Assembly: GCF_030818415.1 (NCBI RefSeq)
Contig: NZ_JAUTAE010000001.1
Span: forward strand, 2,444,001-2,508,000
Reading direction: 5' to 3'
Source: Sphingomonas sp. SORGH_AS_0950
GTDB taxonomy: Bacteria; Pseudomonadota; Alphaproteobacteria; Sphingomonadales; Sphingomonadaceae
Length of the DNA: 64,000 nt
A program made the position numbers and the translations under genes. Below the pieces are notes generated by a model that saw only the letters and a list, made by a program, of their open reading frames with translations, had not been told where the DNA came from and searched no databases. Positions within the stretch are counted from its first letter, which is position 1. The number at the start of each line of letters is the position of its first letter. This document shows positions 36,446-47,096 of this stretch, in pieces.

Positions 36446-37357
36446 TTATCCGAACAGGATGGCGGACAGCCGCCGCCGCTGCTGCGACACCCAGGGGTCG
36501 GTCATGCCGACCACCTCGAACAGCTTGAGCAGCTGCTGCCGCGCGGCATCCTCGTTCCAGCTGCGGTCGGCGGCAACGATGTGGAGCAGATTGTCCGCCG
36601 CACCGTCACGGTCGCCCGCCGCCATCTGCGCGTTCGCCAGCGCGAACCGCTTCTCGTGATCGTCCGGATCAGCCGCGACCTCGGCCGCCAGACCGGCATA
36701 ATCCGCCGCCGGTGGGGCCGAACGCGCCAGCGCGACCGCAGCCATCGCGCGGTGGATGGCGGGGTCTTTGGCAAGCTCCTGCGGCAGCGCCTCGGTCGCG
36801 GCCTCGGCCTCCTCGACCCGGCCCGCGCCGAGCAGCGCGCGGATATGCCCCGACAGCACGGCGGGATGGTCGGGCGCCATGTCGAGCAGCTGCTGGAAGA
36901 TCGACACCGCGCGCTCGGCGTCACCGGCCTCCAGCACTTCCTCGCCCATCGCGATCAGCGGTTCCAGCTCGGCCGCCGCGTCCGCCGCCTCCGACTGGAT
37001 CGGCAATTGCTTGAGCAGCTGGTCCAGCGTCGCGCGCAACGCGCTTTCGGTGCGCGCGCTGGTCAGGTCGGCGACCAGCTGCCCCTGGAACATCGCATAG
37101 ACGGTGGGGATCGATCGGATCTGGAATTGGTTGGCGATGAACTGGTTCTTGTCGGTGTCGATCTTGGCCAGCACCACGCCCTTGTCGGCATAGTCGGCGG
37201 CGACCTTTTCCAGCGTCGGGCCCAGCGCCTTGCACGGCCCGCACCATTCGGCCCAGAAATCGAGGATGACCAGCTTGGTCATCGACGGCTCTACGACATC
37301 GCGGCGGAAGGCGGTGACGGCCTCCTTCTCGGCGGGCGACATTCCCAACGTGGCCAA
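36446..37357 (-). CDS. Thioredoxin-TPR chaperedoxin (CnoX/YbbN-like)
   Basis: A 303-residue protein with an N-terminal thioredoxin domain (about residues 10-115, active site WAEWCGPCK, then SIPTVYAMFQG) and a C-terminal TPR-like helical region (about 120-303) resembling E. coli CnoX, which protects proteins from oxidation and hands them to GroEL or DnaK. Unlike E. coli CnoX the CxxC is complete, so it may be redox-active, as in Caulobacter-type homologues. It starts with TTG at 37357, six bases after AAAGGAG, and leads the Trm112 operon. Confidence 0.92.
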   Translation of the reverse strand: MATLGMSPAEKEAVTAFRRDVVEPSMTKLVILDFWAEWCGPCKALGPTLEKVAADYADKGVVLAKIDTDKNQFIANQFQIRSIPTVYAMFQGQLVADLTSARTESALRATLDQLLKQLPIQSEAADAAAELEPLIAMGEEVLEAGDAERAVSIFQQLLDMAPDHPAVLSGHIRALLGAGRVEEAEAATEALPQELAKDPAIHRAMAAVALARSAPPAADYAGLAAEVAADPDDHEKRFALANAQMAAGDRDGAADNLLHIVAADRSWNEDAARQQLLKLFEVVGMTDPWVSQQRRRLSAILFG

Positions 37358-37428
37358 AAGACGCTCCTTTACGTGTTGCCCACCCTATGTGGGCGAGGGC
37401 GGTCGGTAATGAAAGGCCGAAGCCGCAA

Positions 37429-38754
37429 TCAGCCGTTCAGCCGTGCGATCGTCCGGTCGCGCCCGATCAGCGGCAGGAGCGCGGCCATGTCCGGCCCCTG
37501 CGCGCGGCCGGTCAGCGCCAGGCGCAGCGGCAGGAACAGCGTCTTGCCCTTGCGCCCCGTGGCGTCCTTCAGCGCGGCGGTCAGCGCGTGCCAGGGGTCG
37601 TTCGCCCAGTCGATCCGCGCGGCGACCTCCGCCGCCTGCGCCAGATAAGCGCGGTCGTCCCCGGCGGGCTCCGGCGCATCGACCGGCCCCTCGATCACCT
37701 GCCACCAGTCCGCCGCCTCGGCGACGGTGGCGAGGTTCGGGCGCACCGCCTCCCATTCCGCCTCGCCCATGCCGGTGGGCAGCCGCTTCGCGACCGCTTC
37801 GTAAGGCGTCTGGTGCAGGATACGCGCATTCAGCTGCGCCAGTTCGCCCTCGTCGAAGCGCGCGGGCGCGCGGCCGAAGCGCGTGAAATCGAACCCGGCG
37901 ATCAGCGGGGCCATGTCGGCGACCGGCTCGACCGGATCGCTGGTCCCGATCCGTGCGAGGAGCGCGCGCACCGCCTGCGGCTCGATGCCAATCTCCCGGA
38001 AGTGATCGACGCCCAGCGAGCCGAGTCGCTTGGACAGCTTGCCCTCGTTGCCGGTCAGCAGCGCGGCATGGGCGAAGCGCGGCAATTCGGCCCCCAGCGC
38101 CTGGAACATCTGAATCTGGAGCGCGGTGTTGGAGACATGGTCCTCGCCGCGCACCACCTGGGTCACGCCCATGTCGATATCGTCGATGACCGAGGGGAGC
38201 ATGTAGAGCCAGCTGCCGTCGGCGCGGCGGATCACCGGATCGCTCATCGTCGCGGGGTCGAAACGCTGGGCCCCGCGCACCGCATCGTCCCATTCGATCG
38301 CCGCGCCGTGATCGAGCTTGAACCGCCAGTGCGGGCGAACGCCCTCGCCTTCCAGCTTCGCCCGATCCTCGTCGGTCAGGGCCAGCGCGGCGCGGTCGTA
38401 CACCGGGGGCAGGCCGCGCCCGAGCTGAATCTTGCGCTTCAGGTCGAGTTCCTGCGCGCTTTCATAGGCGGGGTACACATGGCCGCTCGCGACCAGCTCG
38501 GCGAAGCGCGCCTCGTACAGCGCGAAACGTTGCGACTGGCGGACCTCCGCATCGGGGTTCAGCCCCAGCCACTGCAAATCCGCCCGGATCGCATCGACAT
38601 AGCGTTCCTCGCTCCGCTCGGCATCGGTGTCGTCGATGCGCAGCAGGAAGCGCCCGCCGGCCTTTTGCGCGTACATCCAGTTGTGCAGCGCGGTGCGGAT
38701 ATTGCCGACATGCAGCCGCCCGGTGGGCGAGGGAGCGAAACGGGTCACGGTCAT
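37429..38754 (-). CDS. gltX: Glutamyl-tRNA synthetase
   Basis: GltX charges tRNA-Glu (and in some alphaproteobacteria tRNA-Gln, for amidation). The 441-residue product has FAPSPTGRLHVGNIRTALHN (HIGH motif as HVGN) and EGKLSKRLGSLGV (KMSKS motif as KLSKR). Alphaproteobacteria often carry two GltX paralogues; the HVGN/KLSKR form here fits one of them. The start MTVTRFAPSP at 38754 is chosen; ATG at 38766 would add four residues and has no better ribosome site. It is divergent from prs. Confidence 0.95.
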   Translation of the reverse strand: MTVTRFAPSPTGRLHVGNIRTALHNWMYAQKAGGRFLLRIDDTDAERSEERYVDAIRADLQWLGLNPDAEVRQSQRFALYEARFAELVASGHVYPAYESAQELDLKRKIQLGRGLPPVYDRAALALTDEDRAKLEGEGVRPHWRFKLDHGAAIEWDDAVRGAQRFDPATMSDPVIRRADGSWLYMLPSVIDDIDMGVTQVVRGEDHVSNTALQIQMFQALGAELPRFAHAALLTGNEGKLSKRLGSLGVDHFREIGIEPQAVRALLARIGTSDPVEPVADMAPLIAGFDFTRFGRAPARFDEGELAQLNARILHQTPYEAVAKRLPTGMGEAEWEAVRPNLATVAEAADWWQVIEGPVDAPEPAGDDRAYLAQAAEVAARIDWANDPWHALTAALKDATGRKGKTLFLPLRLALTGRAQGPDMAALLPLIGRDRTIARLNG

Positions 38755-38852
38755 GCCTGGCGCCATAATCCGGGAATCGCCTTTGCGCTATTGTGACAGC
38801 GCGATTAAAGGGGCCGCGAGTAACGGGCTGTCTGCGGGGACGGGATACCACC

Positions 38853-39788
38853 ATGAAATTGATGACCGGCAATTCGAACCTGCCGCTGGCGAAGGCGATC
38901 TCCTCCTATCTGGAGGTGCCGCTGACGGAAGCGCTGGTACGCCGCTTCGCCGACGAGGAGATCTTCGTCGAGATCCAGGAGAATGTGCGCGGCGAGGACG
39001 TGTTCGTGATCCAGTCGACCGGCTATCCGGTCAACGACAACCTCATGGAACTCCTCATCATGATCGACGCGCTGAAGCGCGCGTCGGCCAGCCGTATCAC
39101 GGCGGTGATCCCCTATTTCGGCTATGCCCGCCAGGATCGGAAGCCCGGGCCCCGCACGCCGATCTCGGCCAAGCTGGTCGCCAACCTGATCACCGTGGCG
39201 GGCGCCGACCGCGTCCTGTCGGTCGACCTGCATGCCGGGCAGATCCAGGGCTTCTTCGATATCCCGACCGACAATCTCTATGCCGCGCCGGTCATGTCGG
39301 CGGACATCCTCGCGCGGTTCAAGAACGACAATCTGATGGTCGTGTCGCCCGACGTCGGCGGCGTGGTCCGCGCGCGCCAGCTCGCCAAGCGGCTGAACAA
39401 CGCGCCGCTCGCCATCGTCGACAAGCGTCGCGAGCGCGCGGGCGAGTCGGAGGTGATGAACATCATCGGCGACGTCGAGGGGCGCTTCTGCATCCTGATC
39501 GACGATATCGTCGACTCGGCGGGCACGCTGTGCAACGCGGCGGCCGCTTTGCGCCAGGCGGGGGCGCAGGACGTCGTCGCCTATGTCACCCACGGCGTCC
39601 TGTCGGGCGGCGCGGTGGCGCGGGTCGATGGTTCGGAACTGCGCGAGCTGGTCATCACCGACTCGATCGGCAACCACGAGTCGATCGGCACCACCGCCAA
39701 GATCCGGCACCTGCCCATCGCCCCGCTGCTGGGCGAGGCGATCAAGCGCATCGCGGACGAGACCAGCGTGTCGAGCCTGTTCGATTGA
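38853..39788 (+). CDS. prs: Ribose-phosphate pyrophosphokinase
   Basis: Prs makes PRPP from ribose-5-phosphate and ATP, feeding nucleotide, His, Trp and NAD synthesis. The 311-residue protein has the flexible loop [31 protein letters not shown], and the PRPP-binding motif [19 protein letters not shown] near residue 215. The ATG at 38853 gives the conserved [13 protein letters not shown] start. It is a single gene, divergent from gltX, with family B repeats downstream. Confidence 0.97.
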   Translation: MKLMTGNSNLPLAKAISSYLEVPLTEALVRRFADEEIFVEIQENVRGEDVFVIQSTGYPVNDNLMELLIMIDALKRASASRITAVIPYFGYARQDRKPGPRTPISAKLVANLITVAGADRVLSVDLHAGQIQGFFDIPTDNLYAAPVMSADILARFKNDNLMVVSPDVGGVVRARQLAKRLNNAPLAIVDKRRERAGESEVMNIIGDVEGRFCILIDDIVDSAGTLCNAAAALRQAGAQDVVAYVTHGVLSGGAVARVDGSELRELVITDSIGNHESIGTTAKIRHLPIAPLLGEAIKRIADETSVSSLFD

Positions 39789-39833
39789 GTCTTTGACGGG
39801 CGCAAGTCGTAGGCGTTTCGTGCGCGGCTGGCC

Positions 39834-39939
39834 CCCACCCCAAACCCCTCCCCCCTACCGGGAGGAGGGGCTTAGAATACGCGCAAGCCGGTCGAACCAG
39901 GCACGCCCCTCCCGCAGGCGGGAGGGGATGGGGGAGGGT
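39834..39939. repeat. Family B palindromic repeat, copy 2
   Basis: The right half CACGCCCCTCCCGCAGGCGG-GAGGGGATGGGGGAGGG (39902-39938) is nearly identical to 8514-8550, and the left half CCCCACCCCAAACCCCTCCC-CCCTACCGGGAGGAGGGG is its diverged inverse. It lies between the convergent prs and PilZ genes. Confidence 0.8.
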
Positions 39940-39981
39940 CGGGTCTAGGTGAGACGATCACGGCGCTCGCTCTAGAAAAAG

Positions 39982-40314
39982 TCAGCGATTGCCCAGCGCG
40001 ACGATATGCTCGAACACCGCCGGGTGGAGCGGCTTGGAAAAGGCGCAGCCATATTTGAACCGGTCGCGCCAGGCGATCACCGCCTCCAGCGGGGCGAGCC
40101 CCGGCAGGGTCAGCCAGACGATCGTGCCCGGCCACAGGGTGAAGCTGGTCTCGGCCCGGAAGCCCTCTTGCGACAGGTCGACCACGTCGATCTCGAACCG
40201 GGTCTGCCCCTTGTCGCGCAGATGGGCCCGCATCCGCACCGCCTGCCGAAGCGAACGGCGAAGTTCCTGGCCTTGGACGGGCTCGAAGGGCGGTGTGAAG
40301 ACCGGTTTTTCCAT
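39982..40314 (-). CDS. PilZ-domain protein
   Basis: A 110-residue single-domain protein. The c-di-GMP-binding pattern RxxxR is present in ELRRSLRQAVRMRAHL (residues 17-32), and the second motif (D/N)xSxxG appears as VVDLSQEGF near residue 49. It therefore has what it needs to bind cyclic di-GMP, so it may relay that signal to a partner such as a motility or polysaccharide enzyme. No partner is adjacent; crtZ lies upstream on the same strand. The ATG at 40314 has a GGGAG site; an upstream in-frame start is less likely. Confidence 0.87.
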   Translation of the reverse strand: MEKPVFTPPFEPVQGQELRRSLRQAVRMRAHLRDKGQTRFEIDVVDLSQEGFRAETSFTLWPGTIVWLTLPGLAPLEAVIAWRDRFKYGCAFSKPLHPAVFEHIVALGNR

Positions 40315-40340
40315 GACGCTCCCGCTATGGCCAAACAAGG

Positions 40341-40874
40341 TTACTTTTCCGTCAACGCGGCATCCCGGGCTTCCGCCGCACCGGCCGGTCGCCGCACCCC
40401 GGCATGCGCCCGGCGCTTCAACTCCGCCTTCAACGCCTCGGGGCGCGGCGCGACCAGGAAACCGAAACTGACCGTGCCCTGCTTGGTTTCCACGACATGG
40501 TGCAGCCGGTGCGCCTGGATGATCCGCTTCATGTAATCGGACTTGGGCAGATAGCGGGTCGGCAGCCGCTTGTGCACGATCACGTCATGGAACCCGAAAT
40601 AGATCGCGCCATAGGCCGCGATCCCTGCCCCGATCCAGGTGAAGCCGCTCCACCAGCCCAGCTGCGCGCCGCCCAGGATCATCACGAAGGACGGCACCGC
40701 GAAGATCGCCGCGTACAGGTCGTTCAGCTCCCAGTTGCCGGTGCGCGGGCGATGATGGCTTTCGTGCAGGAACCAGCCCGGCCCATGCATGATCCAGCGA
40801 TGCGCCGCATAGGCGAATCCCTCCATGAAGATCACGGTGCCGAGGAACAGGAGAATGCCGAGAGCCCAGTGCAT
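40341..40874 (-). CDS. crtZ: Carotenoid beta-ring hydroxylase
   Basis: CrtZ is a di-iron membrane enzyme that 3-hydroxylates beta-ionone rings (beta-carotene to zeaxanthin). Residue count is 177 from ATG 40874. The four histidine motifs are visible: HRWIMHG, FLHESHHRPR, FHDVIVHKR and AHRLHH, alternating with helices. Yellow sphingomonads make zeaxanthin-derived nostoxanthin, which fits. The start giving MHWALGILL is inferred; in-frame ATGs 13 to 29 codons earlier exist without a clearly better ribosome site. No other crt gene is near. Confidence 0.92.
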   Translation of the reverse strand: MHWALGILLFLGTVIFMEGFAYAAHRWIMHGPGWFLHESHHRPRTGNWELNDLYAAIFAVPSFVMILGGAQLGWWSGFTWIGAGIAAYGAIYFGFHDVIVHKRLPTRYLPKSDYMKRIIQAHRLHHVVETKQGTVSFGFLVAPRPEALKAELKRRAHAGVRRPAGAAEARDAALTEK

Positions 40875-41069
40875 CGGACCGATATAGAACAGCCGCACGG
40901 AATTTGCTCGCATTTCCATACATCGCGCGGATCGAACGGCATGACGCACTGCGTTTCGCACTTGCGATGCAATTGCAATAGAACGCTTTCGGGGTGGATT
41001 TGTGGCCCGGCCTGTGCTTTAGCGCGAAGCAATTTCCCTAGAACCACCCGAGAGGCGGAAGGCTAGCGC

Positions 41070-42269
<1,200 letters not shown>

Positions 42270-42302
42270 ACCGCACCTTCGGCCCTGACGGACCGATATA
42301 GG

Positions 42303-42333
42303 GGGGCTCGGGCGGAAACGTCCGGGCCCCTTT
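42303..42333 (+). terminator. Intrinsic terminator of sucC
   Basis: GGGGCTCGGGCG (42303-42314) pairs with CGTCCGGGCCCC (42319-42330) over 12 pairs including two G-U pairs, with a GAAA tetraloop, followed by TTTCTCG. The T-run is short, so it is a good but not perfect intrinsic terminator between sucC and etfB. Confidence 0.8.
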
Positions 42334-42422
42334 CTCGTTGGTCGGGCGTAACTCTTGCGATGCGGTCGCAAGCCCGCCAAAGACGGCGGCATGATGGGCT
42401 ATCCAGCCGGGAAGGAATCGCG

Positions 42423-43172
42423 ATGAAGATCGTCGTGCCCGTGAAGCGGGTGTTGGACTATAACGTGAAGCCGCGGGTGAAGGCGGACGGGACGGGCGTC
42501 GATCTGGCGAACGTGAAGATGTCGATGAACCCGTTCGACGAGATCGCGGTGGAAGAGGCGATTCGGCTGAAGGAGAAGGGGGCGGCGACCGAAGTGGTCG
42601 TCGTCTCGATCGGCGAGCCCAAGGCGGCGGACACGCTGCGCACTGCGCTTGCCATGGGCGCGGACCGCGCGATCCTCATCACCGCCGACCAGGCGCCCGA
42701 GCCGCTGGGCGTCGCCAAGCTGCTCGCCAAGGTGGTCGAGGAGGAACAGCCCGGCCTCGTGATCCTGGGCAAGCAGGCGATCGACGGCGACAACAACCAG
42801 ACCGGCCAGATGCTGGCGGGCCTGCTCGGCTGGGCGCAGGGGACGTTTGCCTCCAAGGTCGAGATCGACGGACAGAGCGCCAACGTGACCCGCGAGGTCG
42901 ATGGCGGTCTGGAGACGGTGGCGCTGACGCTGCCTGCGATCGTGACGACTGACCTGCGTCTGAACGAGCCGCGCTATGCCAGCTTGCCCAACATCATGAA
43001 GGCCAAGTCCAAGCCGATGGCGACCAAGACGGCGGCCGATTACGGCGTCGACATCGCACCCCGGCTGACGATCACCCATGTCGCCGAACCCGGCAAGCGC
43101 CAGGCGGGCGTCAAGGTCGGCTCGGTCGACGAGCTGGTCGAGAAACTCAAAGCACTGGGAGTGGCCAAGTGA
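42423..43172 (+). CDS. etfB: Electron transfer flavoprotein, beta subunit
   Basis: EtfB with EtfA forms the FAD/AMP protein that collects electrons from acyl-CoA and other dehydrogenases for ETF-ubiquinone oxidoreductase. The 249-residue product starts [20 protein letters not shown] and contains [35 protein letters not shown] and [20 protein letters not shown]. Its stop overlaps the etfA GTG start (GTGA), so the pair is co-translated. The ATG has an AAGGAA-type site upstream. Confidence 0.97.
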   Translation: MKIVVPVKRVLDYNVKPRVKADGTGVDLANVKMSMNPFDEIAVEEAIRLKEKGAATEVVVVSIGEPKAADTLRTALAMGADRAILITADQAPEPLGVAKLLAKVVEEEQPGLVILGKQAIDGDNNQTGQMLAGLLGWAQGTFASKVEIDGQSANVTREVDGGLETVALTLPAIVTTDLRLNEPRYASLPNIMKAKSKPMATKTAADYGVDIAPRLTITHVAEPGKRQAGVKVGSVDELVEKLKALGVAK

Positions 43173-44098
43173 AGACGCTGGTATGGGTCGAGCATGACGG
43201 CGGGACCGTCAAGGATGCCACGCTGGCGACCGTCACGGCGGCCGCCAAGCTGGGCGAGGTGCATCTGATCGTCGCCGGTCAGGGTGTGGACGGCGTCGCG
43301 CAGGCCGCCGCGAAGATCGCAGGCGTCGGCAAGGTCCATGTCGCCGACGACGCGGCGTACGCCAATGCGCTCGCCGAGAATGTCGCGCCGCTGATTGCCG
43401 AGCTGATGGGCCATCACGACGCCTTCCTCGCGCCCTCGACCACCACCGGCAAGAATATCGCGCCGCGCGTCGCCGCCCTCATCGACGTGATGCAGATTTC
43501 GGACATCCTGTCGGTCGAGGGTCCGGACAGCTTCACCCGGCCGATCTATGCGGGCAACGCGATTGCGACCGTCAAGACGACCGACGCCAAGCTGGTGCTG
43601 ACCGTCCGCACCACCGCCTTTGAAAAGGCGGCGGCCGAGGGTGGCTCGGGCACCATCGAGGTCCTCCCGACCACGGGCGATGCGGCCAAGTCCCGCTTCG
43701 TCGGCGCGGAGAAGGCCGAGAATGCCCGGCCGGAACTGACCAGCGCCAAGGTCATCGTCTCGGGCGGTCGCGCGCTGGGTTCGGAGGAGCAGTTCCATGC
43801 GCTGATCGACCCGCTCGCCGACAAGCTGGGTGCCGCCGTCGGTGCATCCCGTGCGGCGGTCGATGCGGGCTATGCCCCCAACGACTATCAGGTCGGCCAG
43901 ACCGGCAAGATCGTCGCGCCCGAAGTCTATGTCGCGGTCGGCATCTCGGGCGCGATCCAGCATCTGGCGGGGATGAAGGACTCCAAGGTCATCGTCGCGA
44001 TCAACAAGGACGAGGATGCCCCGATCTTCCAGGTGGCGGACATCGGCCTGGTCGGCGATCTGTTCACCGTCGTCCCGGAACTGACCGACAAGGTCTGA
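43169..44098 (+). CDS. etfA: Electron transfer flavoprotein, alpha subunit
   Basis: The larger ETF subunit, carrying the FAD site. The 309-residue protein has [59 protein letters not shown] and [20 protein letters not shown], split here by overlap, which together form the C-terminal FAD-binding signature. The start is GTG overlapping etfB. A hairpin without a T-run follows the stop at 44118-44141, then a family A repeat. Confidence 0.97.
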   Translation: MKTLVWVEHDGGTVKDATLATVTAAAKLGEVHLIVAGQGVDGVAQAAAKIAGVGKVHVADDAAYANALAENVAPLIAELMGHHDAFLAPSTTTGKNIAPRVAALIDVMQISDILSVEGPDSFTRPIYAGNAIATVKTTDAKLVLTVRTTAFEKAAAEGGSGTIEVLPTTGDAAKSRFVGAEKAENARPELTSAKVIVSGGRALGSEEQFHALIDPLADKLGAAVGASRAAVDAGYAPNDYQVGQTGKIVAPEVYVAVGISGAIQHLAGMKDSKVIVAINKDEDAPIFQVADIGLVGDLFTVVPELTDKV

Positions 44099-44151
44099 GG
44101 ATAGTTCGCGCGGAGGACGCGGAGAGGGTTCCTTCTCCGCGGAAACCAACA

Positions 44152-44270
44152 TTCCTCCCCTGCAAGGGGAGGTGGCAGGCCGAAGGCCTGACGGAGGGGT
44201 GTCAGCGCCAACGAGAGTGCGACACCCCTCCACCAGCTTCGCTGGTCCCCCTCCCCTTGCAGGGGAGGAT
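44152..44270. repeat. Family A palindromic intergenic repeat, copy 5
   Basis: TTCCTCCCCTGCAAGGGGAGG at the left mirrors CCTCCCCTTGCAGGGGAGGA at the right, with the core TGGCAGGCCGAAGGCCTGACGGAGGGGTGTC in between and the inverse GACACCCCTCC. It is the closest match to copy 3 (14561). Confidence 0.85.
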
Positions 44271-44313
44271 TTGGAACTTCCCTTTCGTCTCCGGCCGCGC
44301 GACACTCGCCGCC

Positions 44314-44592
44314 ATGATCGGCCGTCATCTTCGCATCACCGGACGCGTGCAGGGCGTCGGATATCGTTACTGGTTCCTCGGCCGTGCCGAAGCGCTGGGG
44401 CTGACCGGCTGGGTCCGCAACCGGGACGACGGCGCGGTCGAAGCGGTGGTGCAGGGGCCCGAGGACAAGGTCGCGGCAATCATCGCCGAGGCCCGGTCGG
44501 GACCGCCCGCCGCGCGGGTCGATCAGGTCGATACGACCGAGCAACCAGTCGATGCCATGCTCACCCGATTCGAGCAGCGCCCGACATGCTGA
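44314..44592 (+). CDS. Acylphosphatase
   Basis: A 92-residue acylphosphatase, hydrolysing carboxyl-phosphate bonds. The signature [15 protein letters not shown] carries the catalytic arginine, and [17 protein letters not shown] carries the catalytic asparagine. The ATG at 44314 gives the normal length; an upstream in-frame ATG would add 19 residues. The gene overlaps the following dipeptidase start by seven bases. Confidence 0.93.
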   Translation: MIGRHLRITGRVQGVGYRYWFLGRAEALGLTGWVRNRDDGAVEAVVQGPEDKVAAIIAEARSGPPAARVDQVDTTEQPVDAMLTRFEQRPTC

Positions 44593-45809
44593 TCGCGCTC
44601 TTCCTCGCCCAGGCCGCCGATCCCGCCGTCACGCGCCGCGTCGACTCGGTACTCGCCCGCGCGCCGATCGTCGACGGGCATAACGACCTACCCTGGGAGT
44701 TGCGCGACACGGGCGTCACCCCCGAGTCGCCCTCGCTCGCGACCGACACCGCCGCGCTGCCCCATCCGCTCCAGACCGACCTGCCCCGGCTCAAGCGCGG
44801 CGGGGTCGGCGGGCAATTCTGGTCGGTCTGGATTCCCGCCGACGTCACCGGCCCGCGCGCGGTCGAGATGACGCTGGAACAGATCGACCGCGTCCACCGC
44901 CTCGTCGCCGCGCATCCCAACCGGATGGCGATGGCGCGCACCGCCGGGGACGTCCGCCGGATCGCGCAGACGGGCCGCATCGCCTCGCTGATCGGGGTCG
45001 AGGGCGGGCATCAGATCGACGGGCGGCTGGCGGTGCTGCGCCAGTATAAGGCGCTCGGCGTCGCCTATCTGACGCTGACCCATGGCCGCAGCCTGGCCTG
45101 GGCCGATTCGTCGACCGATGCCCCACACGCCAACGGGCTCAGCGCCTTTGGCCGCGCGGTCGTGGCCGAGATGAACCGGATCGGCATGATCGTCGATGTC
45201 GCGCATGTCTCGGACGCGACGATGGCGGCGGTGCTGGACGTCAGCAAGGCGCCGGTCATCGCCTCGCACTCCGACGCGCGCGCGTTGGCGGATGCGCCGC
45301 GCAACATCCCCGACGCGCTGCTCCGCCGGATCGGCGCGGGCGGCGGGGTGGTGATGGTGAATTGCTATCCCGCCTTTCTGTCGAGCGCCTGGCGGGCCTG
45401 GGACGCGCGGCGTACGGCATTCGCGAAATCGGTCGGCGTGCCCGCCAATGTCTATGGCGCGCGCTCCCCAGCGCCGCTGGTCGCCTGGGACGCCGCGAAC
45501 CCCGCCCCGCGCGTGACCGCGACGATGGTCGCCGACCATATCGAGCATATCGCCCGGATCGCAGGGCGCGGTGCGGTGGGCTTTGGCGGCGATTATGACG
45601 GGATCAACGGCACCGGGCCGGAGGGGATGACCGGCGTCGACGGCTATCCGCTGGTGCTGGCCGAGCTGGTCCGGCGCGGCTGGAGCGATGCCGATCTCGC
45701 GGGGTTGACCAGCGGCAATATCCTGCGCGTGATGGCGCGGGTCGAGGCGGTGGCGAAAGGCCTCAGTGCGACAGCACCGGACGATTCGATCGATCCGCTG
45801 GCCCGTTGA
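44586..45809 (+). CDS. Membrane dipeptidase (peptidase family M19)
   Basis: A 407-residue zinc dipeptidase of the renal-dipeptidase type. The motifs are [14 protein letters not shown] (first zinc ligands), [12 protein letters not shown] with the bridging glutamate, [37 protein letters not shown] and [13 protein letters not shown]. The N-terminus [13 protein letters not shown] is a short hydrophobic start that may be a weak signal. The last 47 bases overlap the end of the convergent MFS gene. Substrates may include D- or L-dipeptides. Confidence 0.93.
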   Translation: MLIALFLAQAADPAVTRRVDSVLARAPIVDGHNDLPWELRDTGVTPESPSLATDTAALPHPLQTDLPRLKRGGVGGQFWSVWIPADVTGPRAVEMTLEQIDRVHRLVAAHPNRMAMARTAGDVRRIAQTGRIASLIGVEGGHQIDGRLAVLRQYKALGVAYLTLTHGRSLAWADSSTDAPHANGLSAFGRAVVAEMNRIGMIVDVAHVSDATMAAVLDVSKAPVIASHSDARALADAPRNIPDALLRRIGAGGGVVMVNCYPAFLSSAWRAWDARRTAFAKSVGVPANVYGARSPAPLVAWDAANPAPRVTATMVADHIEHIARIAGRGAVGFGGDYDGINGTGPEGMTGVDGYPLVLAELVRRGWSDADLAGLTSGNILRVMARVEAVAKGLSATAPDDSIDPLAR

Positions 45810-46968
45810 GCGTGTCTCCGGCGAATCGCATCGCGATCAGCCAGATCGCAAAGCCGCCCAGCGCCAGTCCGCAGCCGACATAGCCGGTCGAGGTCCAGCC
45901 CAGCCCATGCGCGATGGCAAGCCCGCCCGCCCAGGGGCCGATGGCATTGGCGGTGTTGAACGCCGAATGGTTGAGCGCGGCGGCCAGCCCCTGCCCCTCG
46001 CCCGCCACGTCCATCAGCCGCGTCTGGAGCACCGTGCCCAGCGCGCCGCCCAGCCCGATGGCAAAGACATTGGGCAGGATCGTCCACAGGCTCCCCGCCG
46101 CCAGCGGATAGAGCGCCAGCATCGCCGCCGACCAGAGCAGCAGCCCCCCGGCCGTCGGCATCAGCGCGCGATCGGCGAAGCGCGGCACGACGATATTGCC
46201 GATCGTCATCCCCAGCCCGAAGACCGCCAGCACGAGCGGGATGGTCGCGGTGGACGTGCCCGTCACCTCGGTCAGCGTCGCGGCCAGATAGGTATAGACG
46301 GCGAACATGCCACCAAAGCCGATCGCCCCGATCGCCAGCGTCAGCCAGACCTGCCCGCGACCCAGCGCCGCCAGCTCGCGCCGGATGGTCGCGCCCTCGT
46401 CCGGCCGGTCATGCGGCGCGGCGATCCAGACAAGGGTCGCGGTCAGCAGCGCGAGCCCCGCGACCACCCCGAACACCCAGCGCCAGTTGAGCCACTGCCC
46501 CAGCATCTGTGCCAATGGTACGCCGATGACCGTCGCCACCGTCAGCCCCAGCATGATCCGCCCGACCGCGACCGTCCGCCGATCCTCGGGCACCAGCGAG
46601 GCGGCGACCAGCGCCGCGATCCCGAAATAGGCCCCGTGCGGCAGGCCGCTGAGAAAGCGGAAGAACAGCATCCAGTGATAATCGGGCGCCAGCGCGGACA
46701 GGCCGTTGCCGACCGCGAACATCAGCATCAGCGCGATCAGCAGCGTGCGCCGCGCCAGCCGGGCCGACAGCACCGCCAGCATCGGCGCGCCCACCACCAC
46801 GCCCAGCGCATAGGCGCTGATGACATGGCCCGCGGTCGGCGCATCGATGCCCAGCCCGCGCGCCAGATCGGGCTCCAGGCTCATCGCGGCGAATTCGGTG
46901 GTGCCGATCGCAAAGCCGCCCACCGCCAGCGCGGTATGGACGATGCCGGGGGGAAATGTCCGCGCCAT
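45763..46968 (-). CDS. MFS transporter (DHA1/AraJ-type exporter)
   Basis: A 401-residue major facilitator with 12 hydrophobic segments. It opens VHTALAVGGFAIGTTEFAAM, the start of AraJ/YdhP-type exporters, with HVISAYALGVVVGAPML and FFRFLSGLPHGAYFGIAALV in the first half. The ATG at 46968 has an AAAGGA site; an upstream in-frame start is less likely. It is divergent from the glycosyltransferase gene (128 bases). Substrate unknown; sugar or drug efflux is the usual guess. Confidence 0.88.
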   Translation of the reverse strand: MARTFPPGIVHTALAVGGFAIGTTEFAAMSLEPDLARGLGIDAPTAGHVISAYALGVVVGAPMLAVLSARLARRTLLIALMLMFAVGNGLSALAPDYHWMLFFRFLSGLPHGAYFGIAALVAASLVPEDRRTVAVGRIMLGLTVATVIGVPLAQMLGQWLNWRWVFGVVAGLALLTATLVWIAAPHDRPDEGATIRRELAALGRGQVWLTLAIGAIGFGGMFAVYTYLAATLTEVTGTSTATIPLVLAVFGLGMTIGNIVVPRFADRALMPTAGGLLLWSAAMLALYPLAAGSLWTILPNVFAIGLGGALGTVLQTRLMDVAGEGQGLAAALNHSAFNTANAIGPWAGGLAIAHGLGWTSTGYVGCGLALGGFAIWLIAMRFAGDTLNGPADRSNRPVLSH

Positions 46969-47096
46969 GAAGATGTCCTTTCCTCTTTTATATGTTGCAG
47001 CGCAGCACGCGGTGCAACCATCCGGCTTCCCATAATCCTGTTGATCCGCCGCAATCCGGCCGTCACATTCGCGCATCGGCAAAGGGGGAATGCCGG

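Noticed and set aside
40968..40977. TGCAATTGCA palindrome upstream of sucC as an operator
   Set aside because: It is a perfect ten-base palindrome but occurs once and matches no operator I know, so it may be chance.
44118..44141. Hairpin CGCGGAGA/TCTCCGCG after etfA as a terminator
   Set aside because: The stem is good but no T-run follows, so an intrinsic terminator cannot be claimed.
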